NCBI GenBank assembly: GCA_051453625.1
Contig: JBOZIK010000001.1
Coordinates: forward strand, 53,194,331 to 53,216,316
Reading direction: 5' to 3'
Source: Welwitschia mirabilis
Taxonomy: Eukaryota > Gnetophyta > Gnetopsida > Welwitschiales
Length of the DNA stretch: 21,986 bases
The notes beneath the pieces were generated by a model. The model was not told the origin of the DNA. It saw only the letters and a program-made list of their open reading frames with translations, and made no database searches. Within the stretch, counting starts at the first letter, position 1; each line of letters opens with the position of its first letter. The position numbers were made by a program, and so were the translations under genes. Shown in pieces: positions 19,661 through 21,986 of the stretch.

Positions 19661-20045
19661 AAAATCAAAAGTACTTAGGATGCATTAATGTTTTTGAATG
19701 ATGCATTAAGTAGAAATGGTTCTCTCACAAGAGTAGTCTTTTTTCTAAACAACAAAACAAGTTTACCATTTTCCTTTAAGTTAAATTTTTCTTATACAAA
19801 TAACATAACTAAGTACGAAGTATTATCAAGGGGAATTACACTTACTATCCAAGCTGGTTTTAAGAGGTTTCAAATATTTGATGATTCACAGTTAGTATCT
19901 AATCAAGTACGAGGTAAGTATAAATCAAATTAAATACTTTAGGTTTCTGTCTTAAAAGGGTGAAAAAGCTACTTTCTGCTTTTATCATTGTGCAATCCTT
20001 GCTATTCCTAGAAATGAAAATAAATTTGTTGATTACCTATTGAAT
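19661..20045 (+). pseudogene. Second RNase H domain (archaeal type, Tat marker)
   Basis: An 81-codon stretch (19688-19933) is free of stops. It reads DALSRNGSLTRVVFF, then PFSFKLNFSYTNNITKYEVL, FKRFQIFDDSQLVSNQVRGK, and after a frameshift AILAIPRNENKFVDYL. This is the plant aRNH pattern: D-G-A-x-x-x-x-G-x-G-A-G-V-V, T-N-N-x-A-E-Y-E-A-L, G-D-S-x-L-V-V-N-Q-V-x-G, and I-P-R-x-x-N-x-x-A-D. The first Asp is Asn (ND where FDG is expected) and the Glu of A-E-Y-E is Lys, so the domain is not active. It is the best preserved part of the element. Confidence 0.85.
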
Positions 20046-20329
20046 TTTTCTCAAACTTGCTTTACAGATCCATAATTCAAAGATTACATCACATACACAA
20101 ACTTAAATTGAAACTTCCTTGATGAATAATCAAGGGTGTCTTATTTAGAGTTATCAAAAGAGAATTAATGAGAAAAAAATTGAAAATTGAATAATAAATG
20201 ATATGATAATTTGGTAAATTACCTAGCTAATTAAAGTTCTAAAACATTTCACATCTATGCAAAGATGAATTTTTGTGATCAAGCTATGCACTTTACAATG
20301 ATTTAAAATTAACTATATAAAAAGTTAAA

Positions 20330-21290
20330 CAACAGTGTCTTATTGACATATTTAGGATTAAAAGAAGTCACATAAAATAAACACATTCTAGTTTATATGA
20401 TCCCCATCAAGAAGCAAAATCACTATTAACCCATGTCATAAGATTAAGTTATTTTTAGAAAACCATGAGTGATAAGTATTTCAAACTAGTGAAAACTTAT
20501 TATATTTGACAAATCTTTTTATCTAAGATACATCAACTACCTACTGAGATTTTTTGTCTGATCCTATTTAGGTATTTAAAAAATGTGTTATAGACTTAAT
20601 TGGTTTAATTATACCAACTTCATTTAAACAATACACTGACATTCTTACTACAACCAAATACTTTTCAAAATGGGTAGAAGTAGTACCTTATATTAGATAA
20701 CCATAAAATAAGTTCAAAAGTTTATTTGAGATTACATCATTACAAGATTAGGTATCCCTTATATTACTATTAGGGAAAATGGTCCATAATTCAAATGTAT
20801 TGAAATTAAAAAATTCTTAAACAAATTTAAGATAAAATATTCCTTTTCCACTCGACATTAGTCTTAGGCAAATGGGTAAGTTAAGTCCATGAATAAAATA
20901 ATCATTAACTATATCAAGAAATTACTATAAATAAACCCTAGATTGTGGCATGAAAATTTAAATTTTGCATTGTAGGCCTACTATACTACAATAAAAACTA
21001 TTATAAGAATAACTACATTTCAACTATTTTATGATACCAAGGCAATTCTACAAATCTAAATCTAGCTTTGCACATTGAAAATTTTGGTTAGAGATCTTGA
21101 ATTATCCAATGTTAAAAAAGAAATACTACTCATTTAATTAGAAACTCTAGATGAACAAAGGGTAAAAGCACTACAACATATGTTGCTTTACAAGAAATGA
21201 GTAAGTGACGCATACAACAAACATGTGAAGCCATGACCTTACAACATAGGTTATGTTGTGATGAAAGTGAATTTGACTAGGAAAATCTCA
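20330..21290 (+). pseudogene. Integrase of the Ty3/gypsy element
   Basis: The zinc-binding part reads HQEAKSLLTHVIRLSYF, a stop, KTMSDKYFKLVKTYYI, another stop, then HQLPTEIFCL, with the metal-binding Cys pair lost. After a frameshift the core reads KKCVIDLIGLIIPTSF and TKYFSKWVEVVPYI, then ITRLGIPYITIRENGP, then ANG-stop-VKSMNKIIINYIKK. The D-D-E triad is D (20593), E in place of the second D (20775) and K in place of E (20883). The C-terminal part has LDEQRVKALQHMLLYKK and AYNKHVKP, matching the family's A-Y-N-K-K-V-R-P. Clearly gypsy integrase, and clearly inactive. Confidence 0.87.
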
Positions 21291-21751
21291 AAATTTTTAC
21301 CAAGTTTGCTAGGGTCATTCATCATTTCACAAAAATATGACAAAGGACATACAAACTTAAAAATATTGTCAACATTAAGGATGAAGAACTAATAGATTCC
21401 TTTTGTCTTCGACCATATTATCAATAAAAAAATTCAAAATATGCATCACCATTTTATCATAAGTTATTGCTCAGTTATCCATTTCATACATTTACTATTT
21501 TATGCAGTTTCATATTGATTATTTTTTATATGTGATAACATAGTTTTTTATACACATGTCATGTAGGTTTCACAGTTAGTTTGTTTGTTTGTATATTATA
21601 GGTTATGATGAAATTAGTGCAAGAGATCATTCGATCGATAATTAATTGTTAAGACAAATGTCCACCTCATATCCCTAGTTTAGACCCTTCCATTTATTAC
21701 CTTTCTTAGTTTCCCATTATCAATGTCCCGCTTAATGAAATTCCACCCATT
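21291..21751. other. 3' untranslated region of the retrotransposon
   Basis: This lies between the integrase remains and the polypurine tract. No additional frame such as an env-like gene was visible. Confidence 0.5.
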
Positions 21752-21762
21752 AAGGGGGAGGA
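21752..21762 (+). other. Polypurine tract
   Basis: AAGGGGGAGGA sits directly before TGATACTA. A purine run next to a TG is the plus-strand primer site and LTR border expected downstream of integrase in an LTR retrotransposon, and the position fits the element above. Confidence 0.75.
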
Positions 21763-21986
21763 TGATACTATATGTCATACCAAACCTCAATATTATGCAA
21801 ATAATTCACTTATTACTATAACTCACACCTTTTCATAAGTCCTCTTGTGTTACTTTTTCATGTAACATACTATCATATCTCATATTTTGTAAACCTTATT
21901 TACTTGAACAATAAGTATATTAAGCTTTTAGTCAAATAAATAATTATCCTTATTTAAGTTCCTTATCAAATAAGATGTCATTTTAA
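21763..21986 (+). repeat. 3' LTR, partial (runs off the window)
   Basis: It begins TGATACTATATGTCATACC immediately after the polypurine tract and continues for at least 224 bases without an end. No second copy of this sequence was found upstream in the window, so the 5' LTR is missing, inside a gap, or too diverged to see. Confidence 0.6.

Larger units (their letters stand above)
15540..21986 (+). mobile_element. Degraded Tat-lineage Ty3/gypsy LTR retrotransposon, 5' LTR not found
   Basis: Plus-strand order is gag, protease, reverse transcriptase, RNase H, a second RNase H, integrase, polypurine tract and the start of a 3' LTR. Reverse transcriptase before integrase is the Ty3/gypsy order. 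A second, archaeal-type RNase H between the first one and integrase is the mark of the plant Tat lineage (which includes Ogre-like elements). The coding part is about 5.7 kb, and the 3' LTR leaves the window. Stops, frameshifts and lost catalytic residues occur in every domain, so the copy is dead. The 5' LTR may be deleted or lost in the gap at 14817. Confidence 0.85.

Noticed and set aside
1-21986. CRISPR arrays, prokaryotic operons, defence systems
   Set aside because: There are no regularly spaced identical repeats with unique spacers, and the elements, introns and base composition are those of a plant nuclear genome.

Overview
This window looks like intergenic DNA from a large, repeat-filled plant nuclear genome. 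It is strongly A+T-rich, CpG-poor, full of diverged transposable elements, and broken by seven runs of N (1191-1759, 2106-2205, 5371-5532, 11038-11588, 11881-11987, 12282-12428, 14817-14916). I found no intact host gene, tRNA, rRNA, CRISPR array or bacterial-style operon. The plant call rests on two recognisable elements: a Tat-lineage Ty3/gypsy retrotransposon, a group described from plants, and a hAT transposase of the BED/DUF659/dimerisation type with plant-like short introns. I cannot name the species.

Layout. 1-9300 is mostly unassigned A+T-rich sequence. It holds an unidentified, stop-interrupted hydrophilic reading frame on the minus strand (about 2284-2813), a 38-bp repeat on both sides of a 100-N gap, an 82-bp duplication, and a 35-bp minisatellite (6200-6373). 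9372-13382 is a decayed hAT transposase gene on the minus strand: BED zinc finger, DUF659 region, core fragments, C-terminal dimerisation region and a long acidic tail. Two short introns rejoin the hAT frame exactly. A G+C-richer tandem repeat (units of about 94-105 bp, bordered by gaps) lies between two of its coding pieces. 14253-15290 holds two diverged copies of one repeat in direct orientation.

15540-21986 is a degraded plus-strand Tat-type Ty3/gypsy element: gag, protease, reverse transcriptase, first RNase H, second RNase H, integrase, polypurine tract, then the start of a 3' LTR that runs off the window. It has many stops and frameshifts and has lost catalytic residues, so it cannot move by itself. 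Most premature stops sit where the family has Trp, Gln or Arg, as expected from C-to-T decay of methylated transposon DNA.

I see no sign of an undescribed molecular system. The most open items are the unidentified frame near 2284-2813, the gap-associated tandem repeat inside the hAT gene, and the acidic C-terminal extension of the hAT transposase.
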